A stretch of DNA of 14,005 nt from an uncultured Eubacterium sp. (GTDB lineage: Bacteria; Bacillota; Clostridia; Peptostreptococcales; Anaerovoracaceae), in the NCBI GenBank assembly GCA_937894585.1, contig CALBGO010000102.1:1-14005 (forward strand), read 5' to 3'. The notes below the pieces were generated by a model. The model saw only the letters and a program-made list of their open reading frames with translations, was not told where the DNA came from and searched no databases. Numbering within the stretch: the first letter of the stretch is position 1; every line of letters starts with the position of its first letter. Made by a program: the position numbers and the translations under genes. Below are positions 13,852 through 14,005 of the stretch, piece by piece.

Positions 13852-13885
13852 AACCCTTTAGCAGAAGGTAAACTAAAAGAAAAAA

Positions 13886-13914
13886 TGGAGAATCATTAGA
13901 AAATATGATATACT
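13886..13914 (+). promoter_or_regulatory. Extended -10 promoter for the next transcription unit
   Basis: TGGAGA (13886-13891), a 17-bp spacer and TATACT (13909-13914), preceded by TG at 13906-13907, form a plausible sigma-A promoter with a start near 13921. It marks the end of the preceding operon and the beginning of a new unit that continues beyond the window. Confidence 0.55.
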
Positions 13915-13954
13915 CTAAACAGAATTGGAATTTACTTAAGTTAGAGGGATAAGT

Positions 13955-14005
13955 TTGAAACAAATAAGCAGAGGACAGCCAAAGAATAAAGGGCATGACA
14001 AGTAA
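13955..14005 (+). CDS. Possible 16-aa basic leader peptide
   Basis: TTG 13955 is preceded by AGAGGGA at 13943-13949 and opens a frame of 16 codons (MKQISRGQPKNKGHDK) closed by TAA at the last three bases of the window. It lies just downstream of the predicted promoter. It could be a leader peptide, or the true gene may start beyond the window. Support is limited to the ribosome binding site and position. Confidence 0.2.
   Translation: MKQISRGQPKNKGHDK

Noticed and set aside
13776..13871. Plus-strand open stretch reading SKQTLFTPTEEKVLVRE
   Set aside because: It looks protein-like and could be a decayed gene remnant, but it has no start codon, an in-frame stop lies just before it, and I recognise no family.
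13721..13996. 91-codon minus-strand frame at the right end
   Set aside because: No ribosome binding site, overlaps the end of DUF3846 and runs against the predicted promoter.
1..14005. CRISPR array, tRNA or rRNA genes
   Set aside because: No regularly spaced identical repeats, no cloverleaf-like sequences and no rRNA motifs were seen on either strand.

Overview
The window is a low-GC Firmicutes mobile-element segment, most likely an integrative conjugative element (ICE) or large conjugative plasmid from a gut or oral Clostridia lineage such as Lachnospiraceae. The evidence is the combination of parA/parB-type partition genes, an MT-A70 adenine methyltransferase, a DUF5688 protein, a DUF3991/TOPRIM protein, a stand-alone RadC-type JAB protein and a DUF3846 protein. 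All have strong GGAGG-type ribosome binding sites and sigma-A-type promoters. Family names come from recognising the sequences, not from searches.

Layout. (1) 1-1701: a ParA ATPase that has lost its N-terminus, including the Walker A P-loop, at about position 50, followed by an overlapping and apparently intact parB. A long imperfect palindrome follows parB. (2) 1833-3035: a secreted protein with a signal peptide, two Fn3-like beta repeats and an unrecognised C-terminal region. (3) 3067-3336: a compact convergent locus that I read as a type I toxin-antitoxin module built like the Fst/par (RNA I/RNA II) systems. It holds a 32-residue membrane-peptide gene on the minus strand, an approximately 75-nt plus-strand RNA with a perfect TTGACA-17-TATAAT promoter, a shared bidirectional terminator, and a pair of about 32-bp direct repeats. 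One repeat is at the 5' end of the small RNA and the other lies across the toxin start codon. (4) 3461-10162: one 2233-residue cell-wall-anchored adhesin with a signal peptide, an N-terminal Cys-Gln thioester domain, many Cna-B/SpaA-like domains and a VPQTG sorting signal. Two terminator-like hairpins precede it and a perfect 14-bp terminator stem follows it. (5) 10183-13749: a tightly packed plus-strand operon: MT-A70 methylase, 37-aa ORF, DUF5688, DUF3991/TOPRIM, 49-aa ORF, JAB/RadC-like, DUF3846. Several of its genes overlap. (6) 13750-14005: an intergenic region with a short palindrome and an extended -10 promoter that starts the next transcription unit.

How it fits together (inference): the partition genes and the type I addiction module would keep the element in the population. 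The adhesin and the Fn3-like secreted protein are surface cargo that could change host-cell attachment. The last operon is conserved element backbone involved in DNA modification and processing. The most notable finding is the unlisted 32-aa toxin/antisense-RNA locus. Next are the ParA truncation, the uncertain MT-A70 start, and two short overlapping genes (37 and 49 aa) that are easily missed.
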